This document shows, one piece after another, positions 14,955-23,044 of a DNA stretch of 35,374 nt; the stretch's first letter is position 1; every line of letters begins with the position of its first letter. Origin of the DNA: JAJAZB01 sp964244295 (GTDB lineage: Bacteria; Bacteroidota; Bacteroidia; Cytophagales; Spirosomataceae). The stretch lies in contig CAXTIG010000057.1 in the NCBI GenBank assembly GCA_964244295.1, positions 1 through 35,374 of the forward strand, read 5' to 3'. A program made the position numbers and the translations under genes. Under the pieces are notes generated by a model that saw nothing but the letters and a program-made list of their open reading frames with translations, was not told where the DNA came from and ran no database searches.

Positions 14955-14990
14955 CAACTTCCCGAAAGTTTTAGAACTTTCGGGAAGTTG
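14955..14990. repeat. perfect 36-bp palindrome CAACTTCCCGAAAGTT
   Basis: 16-bp perfect arms CAACTTCCCGAAAGTT / AACTTTCGGGAAGTTG around a 4-nt loop TTAG. Same class as 7460-7492. It lies between the MFS promoter and the stop of the TlpA-like gene (minus strand), so it could terminate upstream MFS antisense transcripts but more likely is a mobile palindrome. Confidence 0.8.
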
Positions 14991-14999
14991 TCACTCACC

Positions 15000-16232
15000 T
15001 CAGGGGGCTTCCAGCAGCTTCACAATATCCCCCCAAATCCCCTCCGGGTTGCTGGGGCGTTTGGCGTTGGCATCGACGATATGGCCCGCTTTGTCGATCA
15101 GCACGTAGCGCGGAATGCTTTGAATGCCGAAGTACTGCACCACTTTCGAGCGCCAGCCGCCCTTCGACCAGCCTTGCTCACCGGGGAGTTTCAGAGAATT
15201 CAACGCCGCTTTCCAGGCCGCTTCCGTGTCGTCGATGGAGAGGTACAGAAAAGCGACTTTGCCTTTGTGCTTCGCCTCCAGGCGTTCGTGGAGGGTTTTT
15301 GAATACGGAAATTCCGCCCGGCACGGCCCGCACCAACTCGCCCACACGTCGAGGTAGACGACCTTGCCCCGGTAGGCATCGAGCGTGACGGGCTGGCCTT
15401 GCTGGTCGGTGAAGAAAAACACGTTGGGGCCGGGTTCCTGCACTTTTTCCTCTTTTTTTGCCAGCACCGGCTCGTCTTTCCGGGCCATCACCTCGCCGCA
15501 TTTGGCCTTCACCGCCGCCGCGTACCCCTCGCCGCCGGGCGTTGCCGCCAACACACCGAACAGACTTTTCACCAGCGAAGGCGTTGCTTTTTCGCAGGAT
15601 TCGTGGAGTAGCCGCGCCAGCGCGTACTGGTAGGGCTTGCCGCTCAGGTGCTGCCGGGCGAAGGTGGCTTTGTCTTGCAGGGCCTTGCTCGCGTCGGCGT
15701 ACTTGGCAAACTGGTGGTCTTTGGAATTGAAGTACGTGACGTACACCGACAGGAAATTCCGGTATGTCGCGGCGGGAAGCGTGGCCTCGTCGGCTACCTT
15801 ATTTTCGTCGAAATTATCCAGCATCGCGGCGGGCAGCGACGTCACCTGCGCGTGGCTGGCCTGGGCGTTGCTGCGCTGAATGGCGTAGGCCAGCAGCAGG
15901 TGCCAGTAATTCCAGCGGATGCTGGATTCAACGAATTTTTTGAACGGTTCGGAAAATTGTCCCGCCTGCGGGTGGTTTTTGTAAAACGCGTTCTGCCCCT
16001 TTCGGGCGTCGAACAGGGCCATTTCCCAGTCGTCCACGCTTACGATGGCGAGCCGGGCGTACTGCGTCGGTGCGTCGAAATTGGCTTTAAATTTTTCGTT
16101 GAATTCTTTCAAAAATGCCTGTTCCGCTGGAGCGGGAAACAAGGTTTCGGATGACGGGCCGACGTAGATGTCCTGCGCCAGCGCGGGGGTGGCAAGGAGG
16201 AAAAGGAGCAGGAAGGCGTAGAAGCGGGGCAT
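15000..16232 (-). CDS. TlpA/ResA-like thioredoxin-domain protein, exported
   Basis: An exported thiol-disulfide protein of 410 aa. A Sec signal peptide covers residues 1-20 (cut after ALAQ). A helical region of unknown function fills about 30-255. The C-terminal thioredoxin fold of the TlpA/AhpC-TSA type begins near 268 with the active site WCGPC (C301, C304) and a cis-proline in IQSIPRYVLID. Bacteroidota carry many such envelope reductases, used for cytochrome maturation or disulfide repair, and some are linked to polysaccharide use. The long N-terminal helical domain is typical of this lineage. It is 148 bp downstream of a hairpin repeat and is apparently monocistronic. Confidence 0.9.
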   Translation of the reverse strand: MPRFYAFLLLFLLATPALAQDIYVGPSSETLFPAPAEQAFLKEFNEKFKANFDAPTQYARLAIVSVDDWEMALFDARKGQNAFYKNHPQAGQFSEPFKKFVESSIRWNYWHLLLAYAIQRSNAQASHAQVTSLPAAMLDNFDENKVADEATLPAATYRNFLSVYVTYFNSKDHQFAKYADASKALQDKATFARQHLSGKPYQYALARLLHESCEKATPSLVKSLFGVLAATPGGEGYAAAVKAKCGEVMARKDEPVLAKKEEKVQEPGPNVFFFTDQQGQPVTLDAYRGKVVYLDVWASWCGPCRAEFPYSKTLHERLEAKHKGKVAFLYLSIDDTEAAWKAALNSLKLPGEQGWSKGGWRSKVVQYFGIQSIPRYVLIDKAGHIVDANAKRPSNPEGIWGDIVKLLEAP

Positions 16233-16270
16233 AGGGTTTTTATTGTTTTGACCAAGAAGCTGGTTGAGGT

Positions 16271-16328
16271 GCGGAGGGTCACCCTTCGACCGCAGCGGCG
16301 GACCGTTCCGCTCAGGGTGACCCTCCGC
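16271..16328. repeat. GCGGAGGGTCACCCT hairpin repeat
   Basis: 15-bp perfect arms GCGGAGGGTCACCCT (16271-16285) and AGGGTGACCCTCCGC (16314-16328). It resembles the right-arm half of the GTCACCCTGAGCGG elements at 22835 and 25566, with most of the left half missing. Confidence 0.7.
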
Positions 16329-16380
16329 ATGATTCAGGCCAATTTTTTAAAATTCCGAGCAGCTTCCTGAAAAAATTCCC

Positions 16381-18261
16381 TCACCTTCCCGCCCGCCGCT
16401 CCAACTCCGCCCGCTTCAGCGTGATCAAATGCCCGATGGGTTTGCCACCCCGGTAACCCACGACGCGGAGCGTAATCGGGCCGTCGGGCAGGTCGAGGGG
16501 TTGGGTGTATTTGGTGGAAAACTGGTCGGGCATGGTGTCGTCGGTGGAGTAAAACAGGTCGATGCCGGGGATTTCCGAGGCCAGTTCTAGACTTAGCTTG
16601 CCGTCCTTCGCGGTGGTTTTCACGATGGCGTCGTACACGGCTTTCGAGTAATTCACGCCCGCCGCGTCGGCCCGCTCGAAATGGCTTTCCAGGCGCGGTA
16701 CGAACGCTTCCCAGTTTTTACTTTCCTTCGGCGACCAGTACACGTCGGCCAAAGCCCAGGCGCGGGGATAACTCATGTACTCGGCGTAGCGCAGGTTGGG
16801 AATTTGCTCCGTCCAGAGATTGCCCTGCCCGCCGAGAATGTGCTTCGCGTCCACGCCGTCGGGCACGGGTTCAAAACTGTAGCTTTTGCTCAGGCGCAGA
16901 CCGGCGTAAATCGGCGGGTCGATGCTCGCTTCGCCCTGGTTGTAGTCGATGTAGGCAAACGTGCTGGGTGTCATCACCACGTCGTGGCCCAGGTGGGCGG
17001 CTTCGATGCCGCCTTTCACGCCCCGCCAGCTCATCACCGTGGCGGTGGGCGAAATACCGCCCTCCAGGACTTCGTCCCAACCCAGGAATTTTTTGCCCTT
17101 CGCCGTCAGAATTTTCTCGACCCGGTTCATGAAATACCCCTGCAAATCTTCGACGTGGCGGATGTCCAGTTTTTTCATCAAGTCCTGACAGCCCGCGTCC
17201 TGCGCCCAGTACCCCTTGTAACACTCATCGCCGCCGACGTGGATGTACGGGTTCGGAAACAAGGCGGCCACTTCAGTAAAGACTTTGTCCAGAAACGTGT
17301 ACACGGCCTCGTCCGAGGGGTTGAGCGTATTTTCGACCTTCATTTTAAACGTGCCGTTGCCGTACCATTCCGAGAAGGGCGTGCCGGGATTTACAAACAC
17401 TTGTTGCTTCGTGCAACTCAGTTCGGGGTAGGCCGCCAGCGCCGCCATGCTGTGGCCGGGCACGTCGATTTCGGGCACGATGGTCACGTTGCGCTCGGCG
17501 GCGTACTGCACGACTTCACGGATGTCGTCCTGGGTGTAAAAGCCGCCGTCGGTGGCGGCTTCGCCGGGTTTGGGGTCGGCGCGGTCGCCGAAATGGCCGG
17601 AACGCGGCACCCGCCAGGCCCCAACCGAGGTGAGTTTGGGCAGGGATTTTATTTCGATTCGCCAGCCGTTGTCGTCGGTCAGGTGCCAGTGGAAGGTGTT
17701 GTACTTGAGCCGGGCGAGTTGGTCGATGTAGCGTTTGACGTCTTCTTTCGGGAAAAAATTCCGGCTCACGTCGAGCATCACGCCCCGCCAGCCGAAGCGC
17801 GGGTAATCGGTGATGGTCACTGCCGGAATCGTCCAGACGGCCTGCGCGACGCTTTTCCCTTCGATTTCTTTGGGCAACAATTGCAGCAGCGTTTGGGCTC
17901 CGTAAAACAAGCCCGCCGGGTCGTTGGCCGTGATGACAACGCCCTTCGGCCCCGCATTGAGCGTGTAGCCTTCCCGGCCGAGTTGGGCGTTGGGCGCGGC
18001 GTTGAGTTTCAGTTGAATCGCCCCGGCATTGCCCCGTTGCGCCTTTACCGCGTAACCCGTCGGCACGTTCAGTTTCTGGGCCAGTGTTTCGGCCACCCGG
18101 CTCGCTTCGGGTTTGTCGTAACCGATAACCGCCGTTTTGGGAAGCATGAAACTTCCCGTATTCCGTTGGACGGAAACGGGTTGGGGAATGAGTGGAAGCG
18201 GGTCGGGTTGGGCGTGGAGGGTGAGGGTGGTGAGCAGGAAGAGGACGAGCAGGTTTTTCAT
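16381..18261 (-). CDS. beta-N-acetylhexosaminidase, GH20
   Basis: Exported glycoside hydrolase family 20 enzyme of 626 aa that releases terminal beta-linked GlcNAc or GalNAc from chitin fragments or glycans. It has a signal peptide 1-17 (cut after LHA), a GH20b-like N-terminal domain about 20-150, and the TIM-barrel catalytic domain about 154-520. The catalytic pair D345-E346 lies in HVGGDE; upstream motifs GVMLDVSRNFF, HWHLTDDNGWR and VPEIDVPGHS are classical. Residues about 545-626 form a C-terminal beta-rich domain of the kind often found on hexosaminidases. A TAnnTTTG promoter box is 35 bp upstream. No SusC/SusD genes are nearby. Confidence 0.96.
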   Translation of the reverse strand: MKNLLVLFLLTTLTLHAQPDPLPLIPQPVSVQRNTGSFMLPKTAVIGYDKPEASRVAETLAQKLNVPTGYAVKAQRGNAGAIQLKLNAAPNAQLGREGYTLNAGPKGVVITANDPAGLFYGAQTLLQLLPKEIEGKSVAQAVWTIPAVTITDYPRFGWRGVMLDVSRNFFPKEDVKRYIDQLARLKYNTFHWHLTDDNGWRIEIKSLPKLTSVGAWRVPRSGHFGDRADPKPGEAATDGGFYTQDDIREVVQYAAERNVTIVPEIDVPGHSMAALAAYPELSCTKQQVFVNPGTPFSEWYGNGTFKMKVENTLNPSDEAVYTFLDKVFTEVAALFPNPYIHVGGDECYKGYWAQDAGCQDLMKKLDIRHVEDLQGYFMNRVEKILTAKGKKFLGWDEVLEGGISPTATVMSWRGVKGGIEAAHLGHDVVMTPSTFAYIDYNQGEASIDPPIYAGLRLSKSYSFEPVPDGVDAKHILGGQGNLWTEQIPNLRYAEYMSYPRAWALADVYWSPKESKNWEAFVPRLESHFERADAAGVNYSKAVYDAIVKTTAKDGKLSLELASEIPGIDLFYSTDDTMPDQFSTKYTQPLDLPDGPITLRVVGYRGGKPIGHLITLKRAELERRAGR

Positions 18262-18295
18262 AGGTGGTGCAGTCGGTTTAGAGAAAAGTCGGGGT

Positions 18296-18303
18296 CAAAC
18301 CTA
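18296..18303 (-). promoter_or_regulatory. -7 promoter box for hexosaminidase
   Basis: Minus strand TAGGTTTG, a perfect TAnnTTTG, 35 bp before the ATG at 18261. It touches the U-tract of the terminator at 18305-18336. Confidence 0.55.
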
Positions 18304-18304
18304 C

Positions 18305-18336
18305 AAAAAAAATGGGGCCTGTCGGGAAGACAGGCC
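18305..18336 (-). terminator. rho-independent terminator of the repeat-protein gene
   Basis: Minus strand stem GGCCTGTC/GACAGGCC with a 5-nt loop, followed after 3 nt by eight T residues. It would stop transcripts from the 18584-20293 gene about 250 bp past its stop codon. The 18262-18583 gap otherwise holds only the hexosaminidase promoter and one degenerate repeat. Confidence 0.7.
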
Positions 18337-18502
18337 ACGGGAGGAAATGTTAAAGCTGTTTAGGCTTTTGGTCTTTCAGAGGTGATTAGGTCACTTGGAA
18401 AGTAGGTAATATTTTGATAGTCAGTAATTTTAATCATTCTTCCCAATTGTCGATTTACCGCAACGGCGGCCCGGCCGGTTACTAAGTACCACCTACTTAA
18501 TT

Positions 18503-18528
18503 GCGGAGGGTTACCCTGAACGGAGCGG
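18503..18528. repeat. half copy of the GTCACCCTGAGCGG repeat
   Basis: 26 bp beginning GCGGAGGGTTACCCTGA match one arm of the 16271-16328 element at 23 of 26 positions by eye. The opposite arm is absent, so it cannot form the hairpin and looks like a decayed copy. Confidence 0.5.
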
Positions 18529-18583
18529 ACGCGTTTATTCGGCTATGTTGAAGTGCTAAACAGCTTTGTCGGATACTGAACGC

Positions 18584-20293
18584 CTACTTTCCTCCGCAGC
18601 CCCGAATGGCCTCCCGAAGGGCCTCGGCCAGGTTCCGGCCGCTTTCGATGCCATCCACCTGAATCTGAACAGTATGGACGTAGGCCGCCGGGTTGCCGTC
18701 TTTCGTCGTTTTGATGAGTTTTTCCCGGCCTTTGGTCGTCAGGTTGACGAACACATTCTTCCCGTTCACGTCGAACCCGACAGCATCGGCGTTGAGGCCG
18801 TTCAAGGAGAGGTCGTACACCAATTCAGTGGGTTTTTTTCCGCCTTCGGTTACGGTCAGTTTCAGGTCGCAGGGGCCGTTTTCGGCCTTCAAGGTCTGAC
18901 TTACCGCGTCAGGCTGACCGGTATCCGCCGCGAGTTGCTGGCTGATCCAGTCGAGCCGGGTTTGCTGGCCGCTGGGTACGAGGCTTTTCCTGGACTGGGC
19001 ACAGGACTGAATCGCTTTCTCAACCGCTTCGTCGAGGAAGCGCACGGCTTCGAGGTTGTCGGCAGCCAGTTCCAAGCCCGCGACGTAATTCTGGCGAACG
19101 CCGTTTTTCAGGTAGCCGATTACCCGTTGGTTGTCGCGGGTTTTCAGTTCGACGGTGTAGAGTTCCTTGTCCACGCCCAGTTTGGTGCCCTGCGGGGCGA
19201 GGTCGGCGAGGTTGAATTCGTAGGTTTCTTCCAAATTATTTTTCTTGAAAACTTCGCGGCGGGTGTAGCGGCAGAGGCAGTCCGCCTTCAGCGTTTGCTC
19301 GATGCTGCGGTCGTTGGTTTTGGCGGTTTGGATGCTGGCTTCCAGCGTTTTCTGCGCCACGGCGAAATCAGAGAACTTGGGCTGACTGGCCTGCAACTGC
19401 TTGACGGCCTGCGGAATCAGCTTGCGCCAAGCGCTCAACAAGTCGCGAATCCGGTCGGGGTCGGCGCTGACGAATTCGAGCGAAGAAACCACGTTGTCCA
19501 GTTTCCCGTCTTTGGCGTAACCCATCCGATTTTGCTTCTGCTGAATGGGCAGGTGCAGTTCCAGGCGACTGCCTTTGGTTTCGATTTGCAGGCCCTCCAG
19601 GCTCAGGTCGCCGAGGTTGAACGAAAACGTTTCCTGGGTGGCCGCTCCCTTCGCGCCCACCTCACTCCGCCGGAACACCGCCCGCAGCGGGTTATCGGCG
19701 TCGAAGGTCAGGGCCTGTTCGTACTTCACCGAGCCGATGGCTTCGGGGCCGATGGCGGTTTTCAGCCAGGCCCGCAGGCCGTCCATCGTGTCGGGGGTTT
19801 TGGCCAGGGCGTACACGGTATTCGCCGACTGAATGGCTTTTTTCAGCGCCTCGACCAGGGCTTTGGCGATGTCGGGTGTGTCGGCGTATAGTTTCAGGCG
19901 GTCGGTCAGGGCCTTCCAATCCCCGTCTTCGGTGTGGCGGATAAACTTGCGGTGTTGTTTGGTGTCGGCCAGCACGGCAATCACGTCGCGCTCGACTTTG
20001 TACGTTACCGTCGAACCGTCGAGGTCGGCGAGGTTGAGGAAATATGTTTCTTCGCTGCTTTTGCCCTTGTTGTCGGTGCGGGTCAGGGCGAAGGTGGCCC
20101 GGTAGGCCGGTTGGGCCGTTTCGAGTTTCTGTACAAACTGGGCGTTGGCCGTTTTGACGGGCTGCAACTGCGACGCTACCCCGGCGAGCGCCCCGGCCAG
20201 TGGGTCGTTGGTGGCGTGGGCGGCAAGGCTGACGGCGATTGCCAGGCCGAAGAAGAGGAATTTTTGAACGGCGTTGAATCGGTTCGATTTCAT
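18584..20293 (-). CDS. secreted protein of four internal ~137-aa repeats, unknown function
   Basis: A 569-aa protein with a Sec signal peptide (residues 1-27, cut near AHA). The rest is four copies of one domain, with a period of about 137 residues. Each copy has a helix, then a strand block, then E-x-x-Y/F-x-x-N/S-L-x-x-L, a T-x-x-x-x-K/R-x-I/M-x-x-x-K/E-D/N-G turn, and an amphipathic helix ending in A-I. The ET(Y/F) block is at 82-91 (EETYFLNLAD), 221-230 (ETFSFNLGDL), 356-365 (ETYEFNLADL) and about 490-500 (ELVYDLSLNGL). The closing helices are near 141-156, 280-296, 412-430 and 550-565. Cysteines occur only in the last two copies and at the tail (C339, C341, C431, C475, C566), so disulfides are possible. 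I do not recognise the family. It is monocistronic, with a terminator at 18305-18336. Confidence 0.8.
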   Translation of the reverse strand: MKSNRFNAVQKFLFFGLAIAVSLAAHATNDPLAGALAGVASQLQPVKTANAQFVQKLETAQPAYRATFALTRTDNKGKSSEETYFLNLADLDGSTVTYKVERDVIAVLADTKQHRKFIRHTEDGDWKALTDRLKLYADTPDIAKALVEALKKAIQSANTVYALAKTPDTMDGLRAWLKTAIGPEAIGSVKYEQALTFDADNPLRAVFRRSEVGAKGAATQETFSFNLGDLSLEGLQIETKGSRLELHLPIQQKQNRMGYAKDGKLDNVVSSLEFVSADPDRIRDLLSAWRKLIPQAVKQLQASQPKFSDFAVAQKTLEASIQTAKTNDRSIEQTLKADCLCRYTRREVFKKNNLEETYEFNLADLAPQGTKLGVDKELYTVELKTRDNQRVIGYLKNGVRQNYVAGLELAADNLEAVRFLDEAVEKAIQSCAQSRKSLVPSGQQTRLDWISQQLAADTGQPDAVSQTLKAENGPCDLKLTVTEGGKKPTELVYDLSLNGLNADAVGFDVNGKNVFVNLTTKGREKLIKTTKDGNPAAYVHTVQIQVDGIESGRNLAEALREAIRGCGGK

Positions 20294-20439
20294 GGTGGCG
20301 TCTGAAGAAAAGGACGCGGCAAAGGTGCGGCGGGGTGGGAAGCGGGGAAAGGCTACAAAGCGGGGACTGGGGTTTTGGCCGCTTCAACCGGGATTTTCAA
20401 GGGCTGAAGTGTCGCAATTCCGTCGGCGTGGGCAGGTGT

Positions 20440-20640
20440 GCCACGGGGTGTAGGACCAGTTTAGTTTATCAGCCCCTGGTTTTAACCAGGGGAAAGTAAG
20501 AGACAGGGGTGGAGATTGAGAACCGTTTCAACGGTTTACGGGCCGCAAAACCGTTGAAACGGTTTCACCCACTTAGCCATTCGTTCCTTTTTCCCACCAC
20601 TTAAGTGGTGGGCTGATAAACGGGTCTTACACCCCGTGGC
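20440..20640. repeat. nested hairpin cluster
   Basis: The 410-bp gap before the serine hydrolase holds five nested or adjacent palindromes: outer GCCACGGGGTGTA/TACACCCCGTGGC (20440-20452/20628-20640), GTTTATCAGCCC/GGGCTGATAAAC (20464-20475/20610-20621), CCCCTGGTTTTAACCAGGGG (20473-20492), AACCGTTTCAACGGTTT with an inverted partner (20521-20537, 20549-20565), and CCCACCACTTAAGTGGTGGG (20593-20612). No ORF of note is present. Confidence 0.8.
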
Positions 20641-20703
20641 CCGTAGGAAGTTTATCCCTTTTTTGGTTGCTTGCATCCACAACCTCCGAACCAACCAACC
20701 CCC

Positions 20704-22299
20704 GTGGAAACTCAGGAATTCATCCCCTCGACTACTTCCCGCCGCCACTTCCTCCGCCAACTCGGCTTCGGCGTGGCGGGACTTCACCTCGCCACTACCC
20801 TCCCGGCCTGGGCTGCTGCCGGTGGACTGGTCCGCAGCACGCCCGAAGCCCAGGGCGTGGCCTCGGGCGGAATTCTCGATTTTCTGAACGCCGTCGAAAC
20901 GAAGCAGCTCCACCTGCACAGCGTGATGGTGTTGAAGCACGGAAAAGTCGTGGCCGAAGGCTGGTGGGCACCCTACGCCGCCGACTACCGGCACACGCTC
21001 TACTCGCTCTCCAAAAGTTTCACCTCCACCGCCGTTGGGCTGGCCGTGGCCGAGGGCAATCTGAGGGTCGAGGACAAGGTCGTGGGGCTGTTCCCCGACG
21101 ACCTCCCCGCAACCCTCAGCCCCAACCTCGCCGCCATGCGGGTGAAGGACTTGCTGACCATGAACACCGGCCACGCCCAGGACACCACCGGCGCGCTCTT
21201 CGAACACCCCGAAACCACCTGGGTGCGCACCTTCCTCTCGCTGCCCGTCGAACACGCGCCCGGTAGCTTTTTCACGTACAACAGCGGGGCTACGTTCATG
21301 CTCTCGGCGCTAGTCCAAAAACGGACCAGCCAGACCGTCCTCGATTACCTCAAACCGCGCCTGTTCGACCCGCTTGGCATCGAAGGGGCCGACTGGGAAA
21401 CGAACCCCCAAGGCATCGACGTGGGCGGCTGGGGCCTGCGGGTTCGCACCGAAGACATCGCCAAGTTCGGACAGTTGTATTTGCAAAAAGGGATTTGGGA
21501 AGGCAAGCGGCTCATCCCCGAAGCCTGGATTGCCGAGGCCACGCAGGGACAGGTGCCCTCGAAGGGCGGCAGTCGCCCCGCCGCCGAAAACGACTGGCTC
21601 CAGGGCTACGGCTACCAGTTCTGGCGCTGCCGCCACGACGCCTACCGGGGCGACGGGGCCTTCGGGCAGTACTGCGTGGTGTTGCCCAAAGAAGACGCTG
21701 TAATTGCCATCACCTCCGAAACCGGCGACATGCAGGCGATCCTCGACGTGCTCTGGCAACACGTTTTGCCCGCGTTGCGCGGCGAGGGCCTGACCGGCTC
21801 CGACCCCGCCCCACTCCGGCAAAAACTCGCCGCCCTCGCCCTGCCGCTGCCGCCCGGCCAATTGACCTCGCCGATGGCCATTCAGGTGAGCGGCAAGCGC
21901 TACGCCGTGGCCAATAACCCGCTGGGTGTGAAGGACTGCTTGTTTGACTTCGGGCCGAAGTTCTGCCGTTTGCTCCTCCGCGACGCCAGCGCTGAGCGCC
22001 GACTTACCGGCGGTTGGGGCCGCTGGATGGAGGGGAAAACCACGTTCCCACTCGGCCCACTGAAAATCCGCCCGGAGGAGGAAGATACCGTGACCATCCG
22101 CCGCGTAGCCGCCAGTGGAGCCTGGACCGATCCGAACACCTTCGTAATGACCTGGCGTTTTGTCGAAACCGCCCACTACGACACGCTCACCTGCCGGTTT
22201 GACGGCTCCAGCGTGAACATCGCCTTTCGGAGCAGCCTTTCGATTTTGAATAGCGTGGCCGATAAGCGGGTGGGGTTGGTGGGGAGGTGGGTGGGGTGA
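20704..22299 (+). CDS. Tat-exported serine hydrolase, class C beta-lactamase fold
   Basis: Serine hydrolase of the beta-lactamase/penicillin-binding-protein-like family (PF00144), 531 aa from GTG 20704. A twin-arginine signal is present at residues 13-38 (SRRHFLRQLGFGVAG, cut after AWA). The catalytic SxxK is S101-K104 (YSLSKSF) and the second motif YNS is Y192-S194; family members act as esterases, D-amino peptidases or transpeptidases. Residues after about 390 form an extra C-terminal domain common in Bacteroidota members. An upstream TTG at 20671 would add 11 residues before the Tat signal, which is less likely. The substrate is unknown. Confidence 0.9.
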   Translation: METQEFIPSTTSRRHFLRQLGFGVAGLHLATTLPAWAAAGGLVRSTPEAQGVASGGILDFLNAVETKQLHLHSVMVLKHGKVVAEGWWAPYAADYRHTLYSLSKSFTSTAVGLAVAEGNLRVEDKVVGLFPDDLPATLSPNLAAMRVKDLLTMNTGHAQDTTGALFEHPETTWVRTFLSLPVEHAPGSFFTYNSGATFMLSALVQKRTSQTVLDYLKPRLFDPLGIEGADWETNPQGIDVGGWGLRVRTEDIAKFGQLYLQKGIWEGKRLIPEAWIAEATQGQVPSKGGSRPAAENDWLQGYGYQFWRCRHDAYRGDGAFGQYCVVLPKEDAVIAITSETGDMQAILDVLWQHVLPALRGEGLTGSDPAPLRQKLAALALPLPPGQLTSPMAIQVSGKRYAVANNPLGVKDCLFDFGPKFCRLLLRDASAERRLTGGWGRWMEGKTTFPLGPLKIRPEEEDTVTIRRVAASGAWTDPNTFVMTWRFVETAHYDTLTCRFDGSSVNIAFRSSLSILNSVADKRVGLVGRWVG

Positions 22300-22323
22300 T
22301 TATTGTCAAAAAAGCTGATTCGA

Positions 22324-22356
22324 TTGGAAGTTGCTTGGCCAACCTCCTTACTTTTG
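22324..22356 (+). promoter_or_regulatory. promoter of the small membrane protein gene
   Basis: TTG at 22324-22326 and TACTTTTG at 22349-22356 (perfect TAnnTTTG) are spaced 22 bp apart. The ATG at 22383 lies 27 bp past the -7 box, supporting that ATG as the original start. Confidence 0.6.
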
Positions 22357-22382
22357 CCCCCAACCCTCCGCTCATTACCTCC

Positions 22383-22795
22383 ATGTTCTCCGTTCGTTCC
22401 GAGCGTCTTTCCCTCCTCATTTAGGCGGCATCTTTTCGCTCGTCATCCTGTTTCACGTCCTCATTTTAGTCCGCCTCATTCCCTACGATATTGCCTGGGG
22501 AGGGCGGCTGAACAGCGAGGCAGAAATGGTACGATTCGAGACCATTTCCATCGGAATCAATGCACTGATGCTCGCGGTGGTGGGCTTGCGGGCGGGCGTA
22601 CTGCCCCTCCGGGTGCCTGCCCTCGCGCTGACCATCGCGTTTTGGCTGATGGCCGGGCTGTTTGCGCTTAACACCGTTGGCAACCTGCTCTCGACGAATC
22701 CGTTCGAGAAGTACACGTTTACGCCGATCACCCTGCTGTTGCCCCTGCTTTGCCTGCGCCTGGCATTGGGTAGGTCTTCCGTTTCACCAGGTTGA
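22383..22795 (+). CDS. membrane protein, about 137 aa, probable N-terminal frameshift
   Basis: Four hydrophobic segments, with the conserved-looking stretch LVRLIPYDIAWGGRLNSEAEM after the first, then INALMLAVVGLRAG, FWLMAGLFALNTVGNLL and a final helix. It resembles uncharacterised small Bacteroidota membrane proteins; the function is unknown. The intact frame begins only at 22331 (TTG) with unlikely residues. ATG 22383, placed behind a good promoter, reads MFSVRSERLSLLI and hits TAG at 22422. One added base near 22422 would join it to GGIFSLVILFH and give a 137-aa protein. A single-base deletion is therefore likely, either real or a sequencing error. Confidence 0.65.
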
Positions 22796-22834
22796 CGATG
22801 ATGTTGTTTAGAATTTGATTTTTTAGGTGCAGCG

Positions 22835-22915
22835 GTCACCCTGAGCGGAGTCGAAGGGTGTGCGGCTGGTCAGCGCTGGCCCACCGCACCACCCTTCGAC
22901 TCCGCTCAGGGTGAC
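22835..22915. repeat. GTCACCCTGAGCGGAGTC hairpin, copy A
   Basis: 81 bp with arms GTCACCCTGAGCGGAGTCGA / TCGACTCCGCTCAGGGTGAC and a central GGCTGGTCAGCGCTGGCC. Nearly identical to 25566-25645. Beyond it, GTTTAGAATTT and AAATTCTAAAC at about 22807 and 22942 form an outer pair of inverted repeats. Confidence 0.85.
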
Positions 22916-23044
22916 TCCCGCACGTTATTACCGACTTTTTGAAATTCTAAACTGCTTTCCGTTAAAAATCCGTTAGCCTTGACGCGCTAAAATGGTCAGC
23001 ATTCATAAATTTTAGGAAAAATTCGTCCCTAAACCGTCATTCCC

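Noticed and set aside
16681..18363. Long plus-strand open frame (560 aa) opposite the hexosaminidase
   Set aside because: Antisense shadow; all GH20 motifs are on the minus strand.
18566..19891. Long plus-strand open frame (441 aa) opposite the repeat protein
   Set aside because: Antisense shadow in a GC-rich gene; the minus strand has a signal peptide and internal repeats.
20671..20703. TTG start for the serine hydrolase
   Set aside because: It would place 11 extra proline-rich residues before the Tat signal; GTG 20704 is preferred, though not proven.
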